Source: Streptomyces sp. P9-A4 (GTDB taxonomy: Bacteria > Actinomycetota > Actinomycetes > Streptomycetales > Streptomycetaceae). From it: a stretch of DNA of 64,000 bases. Below, piece by piece: positions 37,340 to 47,966 of the stretch; position 1 is the stretch's first letter; each line of letters opens with the position of its first letter. The stretch spans positions 1,064,501-1,128,500 of the forward strand of contig NZ_JAZIFY010000001.1 of assembly GCF_036634195.1 (NCBI RefSeq). Direction: 5' to 3'. Under the pieces are notes generated by a model. The model searched no databases and was not told where the DNA came from. It saw only the letters and a list, made by a program, of their open reading frames with translations. Position numbers and translations under genes: made by a program.

Positions 37340-38365
37340 TCAGCTGCCGTCCGGGTCCGCCCGGTCGAGCGCCGGGTGCGTACCCGGGCTGGAATCGGTG
37401 AGCAGGTAGTCCGCGGCGGCGCGGTCGGTGACCAGGCTGGTGACGAGGCCGGAGCGGAGCACCGCGCCGATCGCCGCCGCCTTGCGCTGGCCGCCGGCGA
37501 TGGCCACGACCTCGGGGATCCGGCGCAGCCGGTCCGCCTCGACGGTGATGCAGCGCTCGCCCAGGTCACGGCCGACCCGGCGCCCCTCGGCGTCGAAGAG
37601 GTGCGCGGACATCTCGGCGGCGACGCCGAGCGAGGCGTAGTGGGCGCGCTCCTCGTCCGAGAGCATGTCGTGGACCGTGGAGATGCCCGGCTCCCAGGAA
37701 CCGATGGAGACGCAGGCGACGGTCACCTTGTCGAAGTACTCGAAGGCCCGCGCGATGCCGGTCTGGCTGCGCAGCGCGGCGGCCGTCGCCGGGTCGGGCA
37801 GCAGCATGGGCGCGTAGATCGGGTGGGCCTCGCCGCCGGAGACCTGGGCCGCGCGGCGGACCGCCTCGACGGAGCCGCGCTCGGCGGTGCCCGCGTCGTA
37901 CACCCCGGTGAGCTGGACGACGGTGCACGGGGGCAGCCGGTCGAGGGCGGCCGCCATGTGGATGGTGGAGCGGCCCCAGGCCAGGCCCAGCACGTCTCCC
38001 TCGGTGACCAGCTCGCCGAGCAGGTCGGCCGCGACCTCGCCGAGGTTCTCCGGGTCGGGCGACTCGTCCTCGCCCTCCGCCGGGGACTCGACGACGACGG
38101 CGTGGCGGAGCCCGTAGCGGGCGCGGAGCGCGTCGGAGCGCTCGGCGTCCAGCTCGGCCGGCACGCGGATCTCGATCCGTACGAGGTCGCGCTCCAGGGC
38201 GGTCTCCAGGACCCGGGCCACCTTGAAGCGGCTCACGCCGAACTCCTCGGCGATCTGGATCTTGGACTTGCCCTCCAGGTAGAAGCGGCGGGCCATGGCC
38301 GCCGCCTGCACCAGCTCCGCGGGGCCCATCCGCAGGGCTGATCGTCCCGCCGACATACCCGCCAC
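37340..38365 (-). CDS. SorC-family sugar-responsive transcriptional regulator
   Basis: About 341 residues. An N-terminal helix-turn-helix (GKSKIQIAEEFGVSRFKVARVL near residues 32-53) is followed by a SorC sugar-phosphate-binding domain (GLAWGRSTIHMAAAL; PIYAPMLLPDP; GDLGERCITVEADRLRRI-like end). Members respond to phosphorylated sugars. The GTG at 38365 is preferred because GAGGAG precedes it; a GTG at 38440 would place the N-terminus inside the tandem repeats. The tandem repeats just upstream may be its own operator. Confidence 0.85.
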   Translation of the reverse strand: MAGMSAGRSALRMGPAELVQAAAMARRFYLEGKSKIQIAEEFGVSRFKVARVLETALERDLVRIEIRVPAELDAERSDALRARYGLRHAVVVESPAEGEDESPDPENLGEVAADLLGELVTEGDVLGLAWGRSTIHMAAALDRLPPCTVVQLTGVYDAGTAERGSVEAVRRAAQVSGGEAHPIYAPMLLPDPATAAALRSQTGIARAFEYFDKVTVACVSIGSWEPGISTVHDMLSDEERAHYASLGVAAEMSAHLFDAEGRRVGRDLGERCITVEADRLRRIPEVVAIAGGQRKAAAIGAVLRSGLVTSLVTDRAAADYLLTDSSPGTHPALDRADPDGS

Positions 38366-38383
38366 CGCGATCTCCTCACTGCC

Positions 38384-38420
38384 GTTCACGTACCGCTGTC
38401 GCTGTTCACGTACCGGTGTC
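38384..38420. repeat. 20-bp-period direct repeats upstream of the SorC regulator
   Basis: GTTCACGTACCG followed by STGTC occurs at 38384-38400 and 38404-38420, exactly two helical turns apart. A degenerate piece (CGTACCCGGTGTCGTTCAC) follows to 38440. Location and spacing suggest an autoregulatory operator for the SorC protein. Confidence 0.55.
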
Positions 38421-38530
38421 TCGTACCCGGTGTCGTTCACACTCTGGACTCGCCGTTCATCCTGTCAGATCCGGCGGGCCTTGATCAGTCCTGTCGGCGG
38501 CCCGACGGACCGCGTTCATCCGCCGGAGGC

Positions 38531-39214
38531 TCAGTGGCCACACGCCCAGGGGGCGGACGCCGCGGCGGCCTCCGCGCGGGCCCTGAGCGAGGCGACGGCG
38601 GCGGCCGGGTCGGCCGCGCCGTAGACCGCGGAGCCCGCGACGAAGACATCGGCGCCGGCCTCCGCGCACCGCTCGATCGTGGACTCGGCGACCCCGCCGT
38701 CGACCTGGAGCCAGAGCTCCAGACCGTGCTTGGAGATCAGCTCACGGGTGCGGCGGATCTTGGGGAGCATGATGTCGAGGAAGGCCTGGCCGCCGAAGCC
38801 GGGCTCGACGGTCATGATCAGCAGCATGTCGAGCTCGGGGAGCAGGTCCTCGTACGGCTCGATCGGGGTGGCCGGCTTGAGGGCCATCGAGGCCCGCGCG
38901 CCCTTGGCCCGGATCTCCCGCGCGAGGCGGACGGGCGCCGCGGCCGCCTCGATGTGGAAGGTGACCGACCCGGCACCGGCCTCGACGTACTGGGGCGCCC
39001 AGCGGTCGGGGTCCTCGATCATCAGATGGCAGTCGAGGGGGGTGTCCGTCGCCCGGGCGAGCGACTCCACGATCGGCACGCCCAGGGTCAGGTTGGGCAC
39101 GAAGTGGTTGTCCATCACGTCGACGTGCAGCCAGTCGGCACCGTCGACGGCCTTCGCCTCATCGGCGAGCCGGGCGAAGTCCGCGGACAGGATGCTGGGA
39201 TTGATCTGCGCCAT
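38531..39214 (-). CDS. rpe: Ribulose-phosphate 3-epimerase
   Basis: A 227-residue TIM-barrel enzyme of the pentose phosphate pathway interconverting ribulose 5-phosphate and xylulose 5-phosphate. [19 protein letters not shown] at the start, [28 protein letters not shown] and VDGGV near the phosphate site are all conserved. The ATG at 39214 has GGGAGG upstream. It is the last of the fmt-rsmB-rpe tandem on the minus strand. Confidence 0.96.
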   Translation of the reverse strand: MAQINPSILSADFARLADEAKAVDGADWLHVDVMDNHFVPNLTLGVPIVESLARATDTPLDCHLMIEDPDRWAPQYVEAGAGSVTFHIEAAAAPVRLAREIRAKGARASMALKPATPIEPYEDLLPELDMLLIMTVEPGFGGQAFLDIMLPKIRRTRELISKHGLELWLQVDGGVAESTIERCAEAGADVFVAGSAVYGAADPAAAVASLRARAEAAAASAPWACGH

Positions 39215-39365
39215 GTGCCAAGCCTCCCACGTTCTTGGGCACTTCTTTGCCGCTCAGCGGTTTCGGATCCGGTCCAGACCAATTTCGGTACGAACCGACG
39301 AGCCCGGGACCTGGACGGACCGGGAGATTGCGGTCAGATGATCGAAGGGACCGGGATCCCGAAGG

Positions 39366-40778
39366 TCACGCGGTCCGGCGGAGCAGCGCCAGGTACATGG
39401 CGTCCGTACCGTGCAGATGCGGCCACAGCTGGACGTCGGGGCCTTCGCCGATCGCGGGGACGCCCGGCAGCAGCGGGCGGGCGTCGATCAGCTCGGCGCC
39501 GCCCACCTTCTTCAGGACGTCGTCCACGACCACCCGGGTCTCGGCCAGGTGCGGCGAGCAGGTCGCGTACCCCACGATCCCGCCGACGCGGACGGCGCTC
39601 AGCGCCTCCGTCAGCAGGGCGCGCTGGAGCGGCGCGAAGCCGTCCAGGTCCTCGGGGCGACGGCGCCAGCGGGCCTCGGGGCGACGGCGCAGGGCGCCGA
39701 GGCCGGAGCAGGGCACGTCCATCAGGACCCGGTCGAAGGAGCCGGGGCGCCACGGCGGGCGGGTGCCGTCGGCGGCGATCACCTGGTACGGGCCGGGGTT
39801 GCCGGCGAGGGCGCGCTCGACCAGGCGGGCGCGGTGCGGCTGCTTCTCGGAGGCGAGGAGGGCGGCGCCGCGCTGGGAGGCGAGGGCGGCGAGCAGCGCG
39901 GCCTTGCCGCCGGGGCCGGCGCAGCCGTCCAGCCAGCGGGTGTCGGGGCCGTCGAGCGGCGCGTTGGCCAGGGCGATCGCGACGAGCTGGCTGCCCTCGT
40001 CCTGGACGCCCGCCCGGCCGTCCTTCACGGCCTCGATGGCGCCGGGCTCGCCGCCCTCGGCCATCCGGACGGCGTACGGCGACCAGCGGCCCGGCAGGCT
40101 CTCGGTGGCGTCGGCGAGCTCGTCGGTGGTGGAGCGGCCGGGGCGGGCGACGAGGGTGACCTCGGGGCGCTCGTTGTCGGCCTCCAGGAGGTCCTCGATG
40201 CCGGCCCGGCCGCCGCCGAGGGAGTCCCAGAGCGCCGAGACGACCCAGCGGGGGTGCGAGTGGACGACGGCGAGGTGGTCCTCGGGGTCCTTGTCGTACG
40301 GCGGGGCGACCTGCGCCACCCAGGCGTCGAGGTCCTGCGCCGAGATCTTCCGCAGGACGGCGTTCACGAACTTGGCCCGCCCGTCGCCCAGCACCACCCG
40401 GGCAAGCTCGACGCTGGCGGAGACGGCGGCGTGGGTGGGGATGCGGGTCCCGAGCAGCTGGTGCGCGCCGAGCGCGAGCACATCGAGCACGGGCGGGTCG
40501 ACCTCGCGCAGCGGCCGGTCGATGCAGGCGGAGATGATCGCGTCGTACGTGCCCTGGCGGCGCAGGGTCCCGTAGACGAGTTCGGTCGCGAGGGCCGCGT
40601 CACGCCCGTCGAAGTCGCCCTTCTCGCGGGCCTTCTTGAGCAGCGGGGGGAGCACCAGGTTCGCGTAGGCGTCCCGCTCGTCCACCGCCCTTAGCGCCTC
40701 GAAGGCGAGCATCCGGACGGGGTCCTTCTGGGGCCGCCGGTAGGGCTTGTGGGGACGACGACGTGCCTGCTCGCTCAA
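39366..40778 (-). CDS. rsmB: 16S rRNA (cytosine-C5) methyltransferase RsmB
   Basis: A 470-residue protein. The N-terminal NusB-like RNA-binding domain (residues about 20-160) is followed by a SAM methyltransferase domain with DGCAGPGGKAALLA near residue 280. The two cysteines are in DVPCSGLGALRRRPE near 355 and YATCSPHLAET near 405, the nucleophile pair of m5C enzymes. The start is a TTG at 40778 preceded by GGAGCACC. It lies 95 bases after fmt and is likely cotranscribed with fmt and rpe. Confidence 0.94.
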   Translation of the reverse strand: MSEQARRRPHKPYRRPQKDPVRMLAFEALRAVDERDAYANLVLPPLLKKAREKGDFDGRDAALATELVYGTLRRQGTYDAIISACIDRPLREVDPPVLDVLALGAHQLLGTRIPTHAAVSASVELARVVLGDGRAKFVNAVLRKISAQDLDAWVAQVAPPYDKDPEDHLAVVHSHPRWVVSALWDSLGGGRAGIEDLLEADNERPEVTLVARPGRSTTDELADATESLPGRWSPYAVRMAEGGEPGAIEAVKDGRAGVQDEGSQLVAIALANAPLDGPDTRWLDGCAGPGGKAALLAALASQRGAALLASEKQPHRARLVERALAGNPGPYQVIAADGTRPPWRPGSFDRVLMDVPCSGLGALRRRPEARWRRRPEDLDGFAPLQRALLTEALSAVRVGGIVGYATCSPHLAETRVVVDDVLKKVGGAELIDARPLLPGVPAIGEGPDVQLWPHLHGTDAMYLALLRRTA

Positions 40779-40873
40779 AGGTGCTCCGCGTGACGAAATG
40801 AAGAGGTAGAACCCCCCAAGCGTACGTCCGCCGCGCCCCCACCCGTTCCCGGGCCCGTCCGGGGCCGTCCTGC

Positions 40874-41806
40874 CTACGCGCCGAGCCGCTCCCCGGGCGC
40901 GATGCGTACGCCCCGGGCCCAGTCCGCGGCCTTCATCGGCTTCTTGCCCTGGGGCTGGACCCAGAGGAGTTCCACGGCGTGCGAGCCGGTGCCCGCGTAG
41001 ACGTTGTTCTTGCCGGCCGCGAGCTCGCCGGGGGTCAGGTCGTCGTGGTCGGGCAGCGGGGTGACCTGGATCAGCTTGAGGCGCTCGCCGCGGAAGAGGG
41101 TCCAGGCGCCGGGGGCCGGGGTGCAGCCGCGTACCACCCGGTCCACCCGGAGGGCGGGGGCGGCGAAGTCGACGTGGGCGTCCTCGACCTGGATCTTCGG
41201 GGCGAGGGTGATGCCCTCGACGGGCTGCGGGACGGCCTGGAGGGCGCCGTCCTCGATGCCGTCCATGGTCGCGGCGAGCAGCCCGGCGCCCGCGAACGCG
41301 AGCCGGGTGAGCAGGTCGCCGCTGGTGTCCGTCGGCCGGACGTCCTCGGTGACGACGCCGTAGACCGGACCCGAGTCGAGGCCCTCCTCGATCAGGAAGG
41401 TGGACGCGCCCGTCACCTGGTCGCCCGCCATCAGGGAGTGCTGCACGGGCGCCGCGCCCCGCCAGGCCGGCAGCAGCGAGAAGTGCAGGTTGACCCAGCC
41501 CCGGGCGGGGATGTCGAGGGCGGCCTTGGGCAGCAGCGCGCCGTACGCGACGACCGGGCAGCAGTCCGGGGCGATCTCCCGCAGCCGGGCGAGGAAGTCC
41601 TCGTCCCGCGGCCTGGCCGGCCGGAGGATCTCGATCCCGGCCTCCTCCGCCCGCTGGGCCACCGGGCTGGCGACGAGCCGCCGGCCGCGTCCCGCGGGCG
41701 CGTCCGGCCGGGTGACCACGGCGGCCACCTCGTGCCGCCCGGAGGCGAGCAGGGCGTCCAGAGCGGGAACGGCGACCTCGGGGGTGCCTGCGAAGACGAG
41801 CTTCAT
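40874..41806 (-). CDS. fmt: Methionyl-tRNA formyltransferase
   Basis: A 310-residue enzyme formylating initiator methionyl-t[23 protein letters not shown] at the start and the formyl-donor motif [17 protein letters not shown] near residue 108 are diagnostic. The C-terminal OB-like domain is complete. The ATG at 41806 begins at the family's usual position. It is followed on the same strand by rsmB and is divergent from a small HTH gene. Confidence 0.96.
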   Translation of the reverse strand: MKLVFAGTPEVAVPALDALLASGRHEVAAVVTRPDAPAGRGRRLVASPVAQRAEEAGIEILRPARPRDEDFLARLREIAPDCCPVVAYGALLPKAALDIPARGWVNLHFSLLPAWRGAAPVQHSLMAGDQVTGASTFLIEEGLDSGPVYGVVTEDVRPTDTSGDLLTRLAFAGAGLLAATMDGIEDGALQAVPQPVEGITLAPKIQVEDAHVDFAAPALRVDRVVRGCTPAPGAWTLFRGERLKLIQVTPLPDHDDLTPGELAAGKNNVYAGTGSHAVELLWVQPQGKKPMKAADWARGVRIAPGERLGA

Positions 41807-41952
41807 GGGTGGCGACTGCCTGTCTCTCCGGGGGCTTTGCGGGCAGCGCACCAGTCTAGGCGCCCCGCGCGGAGGGGGCGTACGGGAGGACGAGCGCCCC
41901 GCGCATATGCGTGTACGCCCCCGCAGCGTGACCCAACTCCCGGTGGCGCGTT

Positions 41953-41970
41953 GGTCAAGAGAGATTGACC
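41953..41970. promoter_or_regulatory. Perfect inverted repeat between fmt and the HTH gene
   Basis: GGTCAA (41953-41958) and TTGACC (41965-41970) are separated by six bases in the divergent gap, 64 bases before the HTH gene start. This is a plausible operator, or a -35 element within one. Confidence 0.45.
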
Positions 41971-42033
41971 GAATCGGGTCGCTGTTCCCCCCAGCGGCCC
42001 TTCCCCTTAAACGCCGGTTCGAGAGGCTTTCAC

Positions 42034-42552
42034 ATGGCCGACCACGCAACCCACGACGCCCAGGCTCGGGCGAGTCTGCACCTGTTGGTGCGGGACATCG
42101 AGCGGGTCCGGCGGCAGGTGGACGCACTGCGCACGCTCACGGCCCAGCTGGGCAATGTCTACCGCCCTCGCCGCTCCGGTCCTTCGACGGGCTTCGTCGT
42201 CTACGGGCGGGCCCCCGCCCCGACCGTACGTCTCGCGCAGGAGCTGCGGGACAGCGTCGAGACCCTGGTGACCGCCGCGGTCGACTTCGACCGTTCGCTC
42301 GGCTTCTCCTGGGACGCCGTGGGCTCCGCGCTCGGTGTCACCAAGCAGGCCGTCCACCGCCGCTACGGCTCCCGGCGCGCACCCCAGCCGGGCGTCGCCG
42401 CCGACCAGGAACCGATCGTGGAGCCGGGCACGACCCGTACGCTCCCCACCGTTCCCGCCGCCCGTTCGATGCCCCCGCAGCCCACCTCGGGCAGCGCCTC
42501 CCTGCGCGAGGAGACCCGCCCGACGGCCTTCCCGGGCCCGCGCAACGGCTGA
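42034..42552 (+). CDS. Small putative DNA-binding protein with helix-turn-helix
   Basis: A 172-residue protein with a helical N-terminus (residues 10-45, [20 protein letters not shown]) and a central segment. A helix-turn-helix-like stretch ([20 protein letters not shown], about residues 90-110) is followed by a disordered Pro/Thr-rich tail. The HTH pattern resembles AsiG or sigma-like DNA-binding motifs; targets are unknown. The ATG at 42034 has GAGAGG upstream. It sits between fmt and priA, pointing against both. Confidence 0.7.
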   Translation: MADHATHDAQARASLHLLVRDIERVRRQVDALRTLTAQLGNVYRPRRSGPSTGFVVYGRAPAPTVRLAQELRDSVETLVTAAVDFDRSLGFSWDAVGSALGVTKQAVHRRYGSRRAPQPGVAADQEPIVEPGTTRTLPTVPAARSMPPQPTSGSASLREETRPTAFPGPRNG

Positions 42553-42617
42553 CCGTCCGGGACTCCGAAGACCGCCCGCCCTCCGGGGACGTACAGAGAG
42601 CCGAGACGGAAACCCGA

Positions 42618-42648
42618 GACCGCCCGCCCCTCCCCGGGGCGGGCGGTC
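42618..42648. terminator. Terminator between the HTH gene and priA
   Basis: GACCGCCCGCCCC (42618-42630) pairs with GGGGCGGGCGGTC (42636-42648) around a five-base loop, 66 bases after the HTH stop and 20 before the priA stop. Confidence 0.8.
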
Positions 42649-42667
42649 CTCATGTGCGCGAACCCCC

Positions 42668-44806
42668 TCAGCCGATGTCCGGCGGATCGACCCTGATCCG
42701 CACCGGGTCCCCGCCGCCCCGCGCGAGCCGCCCCGCACGCGCCTGCTTGAGGGCCGCCGCCAGCGCCGCGCCGCTGCCCGGCGGGACCCGGACCAGGGCC
42801 CGGTCCCACTGCTCGCCGGGCGGCGGGTCACCGGGTCTGCGCGGGCCGCCGGGGCGGACGACAGGCAGCGGCACCGGACCGAGGATCTCCGCGTCGCCGG
42901 GTAGTCCGGCCCCCGCGAGGAAGCCTTCGACGGCCTCCGGAGGGCCCGTCACCGCGGCCATCCGGGAGACCGGTGGGAAGCCCAGTTCGGCCCGCTCGGC
43001 CAGTTCCCGCTGGGCGTGTCCGACCGGGTCCCAGCGGACCAGCGCCTGGACCGGCCGGAGCGTCGGCTCGGCCACCACGACGACCGTGCCGCCCTCGGGC
43101 TGGCCCCGCACCAGCGAGGCCGCGTCGATCCAGCGGCGCAGCGCCTCCTCGCCCGCCCGCAGATCGGGCCGGCCGAGCATGGCCCAGCCGTCGAGGAGCA
43201 GCGCCGCCGCGTAGCCGCCCTCGGCGACGGGTTCGGCGCCGGGCGTGGACACGACGAGCGCGGGCCGTCCTGGCACGCTGTCCAGGACGTGGTCGCGGCC
43301 CGAGGTGCGGACCGGCACGGCGGGGAACGCCCGGCCCAGTTCCTCCGCCGTCCGCCGGGCGCCGACCACCTGGGCACGCAGCCGGTTCGAGCCGCATTCC
43401 ACGCACGTCCAGTCGGGGGCGCCGCGTCCGCACCAGCCGCACCGCAGTTCCTGCTGTTCGGGGGCCTCCAGGGGACCGGCGCAGTGGCGGCAGCGGGCGG
43501 GCGTCCGGCAGCGCTCGCAGGCCAGCCTCGGTACGTATCCCCGGCGGGGCACCTGCACCAGGACCGGCCCTGTCCTGAGGCCTTCACGGACGGCCTGCCA
43601 GGCGAGGGAGGGCAGCCGGGCGGCACGCGCGGCCTCGTCGCGGGCGAGTTCGCCGTCGCCGACGGTCCGGATCAGCGGGGCGGCCCTGCGGACCTGCTCG
43701 CGTCCGGCGCCGATCGGCCCGGCCCAGCCGGACTCGACGAGCTGGGCGGCCTCGACGGTGCAGCTGGTGCTGCCGAGGAGGAAGGCGCACCGGTCGTGGG
43801 CGGCGCGGAGCAGCAGCACGTCGCGCGCGTGGGGCTGCGGGGCGTGCGGTTCGCTGTGGCTGCCGTCGCCGTCGTCCCAGATGACGGCGAGCCCGAGGTC
43901 GCGGACGGGTGCGAACATCGCGGCGCGGGTGCCGACGACGGCCCGCACCGCCCCGCGCCGCACCGCGAGCCACTGGGCGTACCGCTTCTCGGGGCCCGCC
44001 TCGGCGGTGAGCAGCGCGTGCCGCCCCTCGCCGAGGACGGTGGTGAGGGCGGCGTCGACCCGGCCCGCCGCCCGTCCGTCCGGTACGACGACGAGCGCGC
44101 CCCGGCCCGAGGCGAGGGTCGCGGCGACGGCGCGGGCGATCTCCTCGGCCCAGTGCGGCCCGGGCAGCGCGTTCCACACGGCCCGGGGGGCGCCGCCGCG
44201 CGCGAGTGAGTCCAGGAAGGCCGGCCCCCGCTCGTACCGTGTCCAGGTCCCCGGCTCCGGCGCGGCGGGCGGCGGCAGCGGTGCGGGCGAGGAGCGGCCC
44301 TCGGCGCGGGCGCTGCGCGGCGGGACGGCGAGCTGGAGGACGTCGGCGAGGCTTCCGGCGTACCGGTCGGCGACGGCGCGGGCGAGCCCGAGCAGCTCGG
44401 GGCCGAGTACGGGTTCGGGTGAGACGACGTCGGCGAGGGCGGCCAGCGGCCCGGAGTAGTCGGAGGCGGCCAGGCGCTCGACGAGGAACCCGTCGATGAG
44501 CCGGCCGCCCTCCCGCCGCCCGTTCTTGACCTGGTGCGATCCGGCGCCGAAGCGCACCCGGACACGCACCCCTGGCTGCGCGGCGGCGTCCAGCTCCTCG
44601 GGTACGGCGTAGTCGAAGAACTGGTCGAGGTGGAGCGCCCCCTTGTTCACGACGACCCGCGCCACGGGCAGCTCCTTGGCCAGCGCGGCCCCCCGCCAGG
44701 TGCGCGGCTTGGCCCGCGGCACCTTCGCCTTGCGCACGGTCTCCCGGATGAGCGCGAGCTGCTCGGGCTCCTCGGGCGCGTCGCCATTCTCGTTCTCGCT
44801 GCTCAC
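42668..44806 (-). CDS. priA: Primosomal protein N' (PriA), helicase motifs degenerate
   Basis: A 712-residue protein. The N-terminal 3'-DNA-binding domain (ARVVVNKGALHLDQFFDYAV, then RVRVRFGAG), the eight-cysteine zinc region (CERCRTPARCRHC ... CGWCGRGAPDWTCVECG) and the C-terminal helicase-like lobes are recognisable. The Walker A loop is replaced (NALPGPHWAEE where GVTGSGKTE is expected) and the DEEH box reads WDDGDGSH. It should therefore lack ATP-driven unwinding, as described for actinobacterial PriA. It probably acts as a replication-restart scaffold. The start is a GTG at 44806. Confidence 0.92.
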   Translation of the reverse strand: MSSENENGDAPEEPEQLALIRETVRKAKVPRAKPRTWRGAALAKELPVARVVVNKGALHLDQFFDYAVPEELDAAAQPGVRVRVRFGAGSHQVKNGRREGGRLIDGFLVERLAASDYSGPLAALADVVSPEPVLGPELLGLARAVADRYAGSLADVLQLAVPPRSARAEGRSSPAPLPPPAAPEPGTWTRYERGPAFLDSLARGGAPRAVWNALPGPHWAEEIARAVAATLASGRGALVVVPDGRAAGRVDAALTTVLGEGRHALLTAEAGPEKRYAQWLAVRRGAVRAVVGTRAAMFAPVRDLGLAVIWDDGDGSHSEPHAPQPHARDVLLLRAAHDRCAFLLGSTSCTVEAAQLVESGWAGPIGAGREQVRRAAPLIRTVGDGELARDEAARAARLPSLAWQAVREGLRTGPVLVQVPRRGYVPRLACERCRTPARCRHCAGPLEAPEQQELRCGWCGRGAPDWTCVECGSNRLRAQVVGARRTAEELGRAFPAVPVRTSGRDHVLDSVPGRPALVVSTPGAEPVAEGGYAAALLLDGWAMLGRPDLRAGEEALRRWIDAASLVRGQPEGGTVVVVAEPTLRPVQALVRWDPVGHAQRELAERAELGFPPVSRMAAVTGPPEAVEGFLAGAGLPGDAEILGPVPLPVVRPGGPRRPGDPPPGEQWDRALVRVPPGSGAALAAALKQARAGRLARGGGDPVRIRVDPPDIG

Positions 44807-44846
44807 AGCCCCATACCTACCAGACGCCACCGACAGCCGGGCACGG

Positions 44847-44885
44847 CCGAAGCCCGGCACCCCCTCGCGGGATGCCGGGCTTCGG
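44847..44885 (-). terminator. metK terminator
   Basis: CCGAAGCCCGGCA (44847-44859) pairs with TGCCGGGCTTCGG (44873-44885), just after the metK stop in the minus direction. Confidence 0.8.
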
Positions 44886-44899
44886 TCGTGTACGGGCGA

Positions 44900-46108
<1,209 letters not shown>

Positions 46109-46323
46109 AACGCTCCCTGGGGTTGCAGCGGCTGCTGGCTATTCGTTGAGCGGACCGGCAGGGGGCTGCGCCCCAAGACGTTCCAACGAACAGTCTATCG
46201 GTCGTGGTCGGGGGATGGACCAGGTGTCTCGCCTGGCGAATGCCCCGCGAGGGTGAATCCCGCCCCGTCACAGGATGTCCGTCCCCCGATGGGGCGCACA
46301 TCACACGCGCCCCTCCGGGTTAC

Positions 46324-46339
46324 CGCTCCCCGGGGAGCG
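46324..46339 (-). terminator. Palindrome after the coaBC stop
   Basis: CGCTCCCC-GGGGAGCG is a 16-base perfect palindrome eight bases downstream of the coaBC stop. It is a possible weak terminator; the lack of a loop makes it uncertain. Confidence 0.35.
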
Positions 46340-46346
46340 CGCTGTG

Positions 46347-47570
46347 TCAGGAGGTCGTGGCGCGCAGCCGCGGCAGGACCAGGTCCCAGACCGTCTCGGC
46401 CAGGGCTTCCTTCGGACCGTACGGTACGGGGGTCTCGGCGCCGTCCGAGGCGAGGACCACGGCCTCGTTCTCCTCGGAGCCGAAGGTCTTGCGCTCCCCC
46501 ACCTCGTTGACGACGAGCAGGTCGCAGCCCTTGCGGCGGAGCTTCTCGCGTCCGTTGGCGAGGACGTCGTCGGTCTCGGCGGCGAAGCCGACGACCACCT
46601 GTCCGGGCAGGGCGCGCTCGGCGGCCAGCTCGGCGAGGATGTCGGGGTTGCGGACCAGTTCGACGGTGGGCGCGCCGCCGTCGTCCTTCTTCTTGATCTT
46701 CCCCGAGGCGTAGACGGCGGGCCGGAAGTCGGCGACGGCGGCGGCCATCACGACCGCGTCGGCGTCGGCGACGGCCTTGAGCACGGCCTCGCGGAGCTGG
46801 AGGGCGGTGCCGACGTGGACGACGTCGACGCCGGCCGGGTCGGGGATGCCGGTGTTCGCCTCGACGAGGGTGACCCGGGCGCCCCGGGCGGCGGCGGCCC
46901 TGGCGAGGGCGTACCCCTGCTTCCCCGAGGAACGGTTGCCCAGGTAGCGGACCGGGTCGAGGGGTTCGCGGGTGCCTCCGGCGCTGACCACGACATGGCG
47001 GCCGGCGAGGTCGGGGGCGGCGGCGCCCCGGGTCAGCACCCGTCGGCAGACCTCGAAGATCTCGCCCGGGTCGGGCAGCCGGCCCTTGCCGGTGTCGACG
47101 CCGGTGAGCCGGCCGACGGCCGGCTCGATGACGACGGCGCCGCGGCGGCGCAGGGTCGCCACGTTCTCCTGGGTCGCCGGGTGCTCCCACATCTCGGTGT
47201 GCATGGCGGGGGCGAAGACGACGGGACAGCGGGCGGTGAGCAGCGTGTTGGTGAGCAGGTCGTCGGCGAGGCCGTGGGCGGCCTTGGCGAGCATGTCGGC
47301 GGTGGCGGGGGCGACGACGACGAGGTCGGCGTCCTGGCCGATGCGGACGTGTGGGACCTCGTGGACGGAGTCCCACACCTCGGTCGACACGGGGTGTCCC
47401 GAGAGCGCGGACCAGGTGGCCGCGCCGACGAAGTGGAGGGCGGAGTCGGTGGGCACGACCCGGACGTCGTGGCCCGACTCGGTGAGCCGGCGCAGCAGCT
47501 CGCACGCCTTGTAGGCGGCGATGCCCCCGCTGACCCCCAGGACGACCTTCGGCTTGGCTGCTGCGCCCAC
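46347..47570 (-). CDS. coaBC: Bifunctional phosphopantothenoylcysteine decarboxylase/ligase
   Basis: About 407 residues, catalysing two steps of coenzyme A synthesis. The N-terminal flavin decarboxylase (VVLGVSGGIAAYKACELLRR; VVVAPATADMLAKAAHGL; PAMHTEMW) is followed by the CTP-dependent ligase (VSAGGTREPLDPVRYLGNRS; MAAAVADFRP; DDGGAPTVELVRNPDILAEL). The GTG at 47570 with GGGGAG upstream is preferred over an ATG 36 bases earlier. It is in the rpoZ-coaBC-metK order. Confidence 0.95.
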   Translation of the reverse strand: MGAAAKPKVVLGVSGGIAAYKACELLRRLTESGHDVRVVPTDSALHFVGAATWSALSGHPVSTEVWDSVHEVPHVRIGQDADLVVVAPATADMLAKAAHGLADDLLTNTLLTARCPVVFAPAMHTEMWEHPATQENVATLRRRGAVVIEPAVGRLTGVDTGKGRLPDPGEIFEVCRRVLTRGAAAPDLAGRHVVVSAGGTREPLDPVRYLGNRSSGKQGYALARAAAARGARVTLVEANTGIPDPAGVDVVHVGTALQLREAVLKAVADADAVVMAAAVADFRPAVYASGKIKKKDDGGAPTVELVRNPDILAELAAERALPGQVVVGFAAETDDVLANGREKLRRKGCDLLVVNEVGERKTFGSEENEAVVLASDGAETPVPYGPKEALAETVWDLVLPRLRATTS

Positions 47571-47610
47571 TGCTGCTCCCCGCGCTCGGATGCGTACGAC
47601 TTCCATGAGA

Positions 47611-47649
47611 CACCACAGGCCCGGCGGATGTTCCGCCGGGCCTGTGGTG
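47611..47649 (-). terminator. Strong stem-loop between rpoZ and coaBC
   Basis: A 17-base perfect stem: left arm 47611-47627 beginning CACCACAGGCCCGGC, right arm 47633-47649, with a five-base loop. It lies right after the rpoZ stop on the minus strand. It probably ends or attenuates the gmk-rpoZ transcript. Confidence 0.85.
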
Positions 47650-47665
47650 ATGAACGTTGACGTGC

Positions 47666-47938
47666 TTACTGAGCCGGGCCCTCGATGGCCTCCGACGTCA
47701 GCAGACCCGCGTTGATCTCGCGCAGCGCGATCGAGAGCGGCTTCTCGTGGACGTGGGTGTCGACGAGCGGGCCCACGTACTCCAGGAGGCCCTCGCCCAG
47801 CTGGGAGTAGTACGCGTTGATCTGGCGGGCGCGCTTGGCGGCGTAGATCACGAGGCTGTACTTCGAGTCCGTGGCCTCGAGCAGCTCGTCGATCGGCGGG
47901 TTGATGATGCCCTCGGGCGCGGTCATCGAAGAGGACAC
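47666..47938 (-). CDS. rpoZ: RNA polymerase omega subunit
   Basis: A 90-residue assembly factor for beta-prime. [20 protein letters not shown] and [19 protein letters not shown] are conserved. The start is a GTG at 47938 with GGAAGG upstream, giving an N-terminus typical of actinobacteria. It lies 28 bases after gmk on the same strand, the usual pairing. Confidence 0.95.
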   Translation of the reverse strand: MSSSMTAPEGIINPPIDELLEATDSKYSLVIYAAKRARQINAYYSQLGEGLLEYVGPLVDTHVHEKPLSIALREINAGLLTSEAIEGPAQ

Positions 47939-47966
47939 GCTCTACCTTCCGAAGATGGAAAAAGAA

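Noticed and set aside
46109..46346. Possible SAM riboswitch upstream of metK
   Set aside because: None of the SAM-I or SAM-IV core elements could be recognised in the minus-strand leader.
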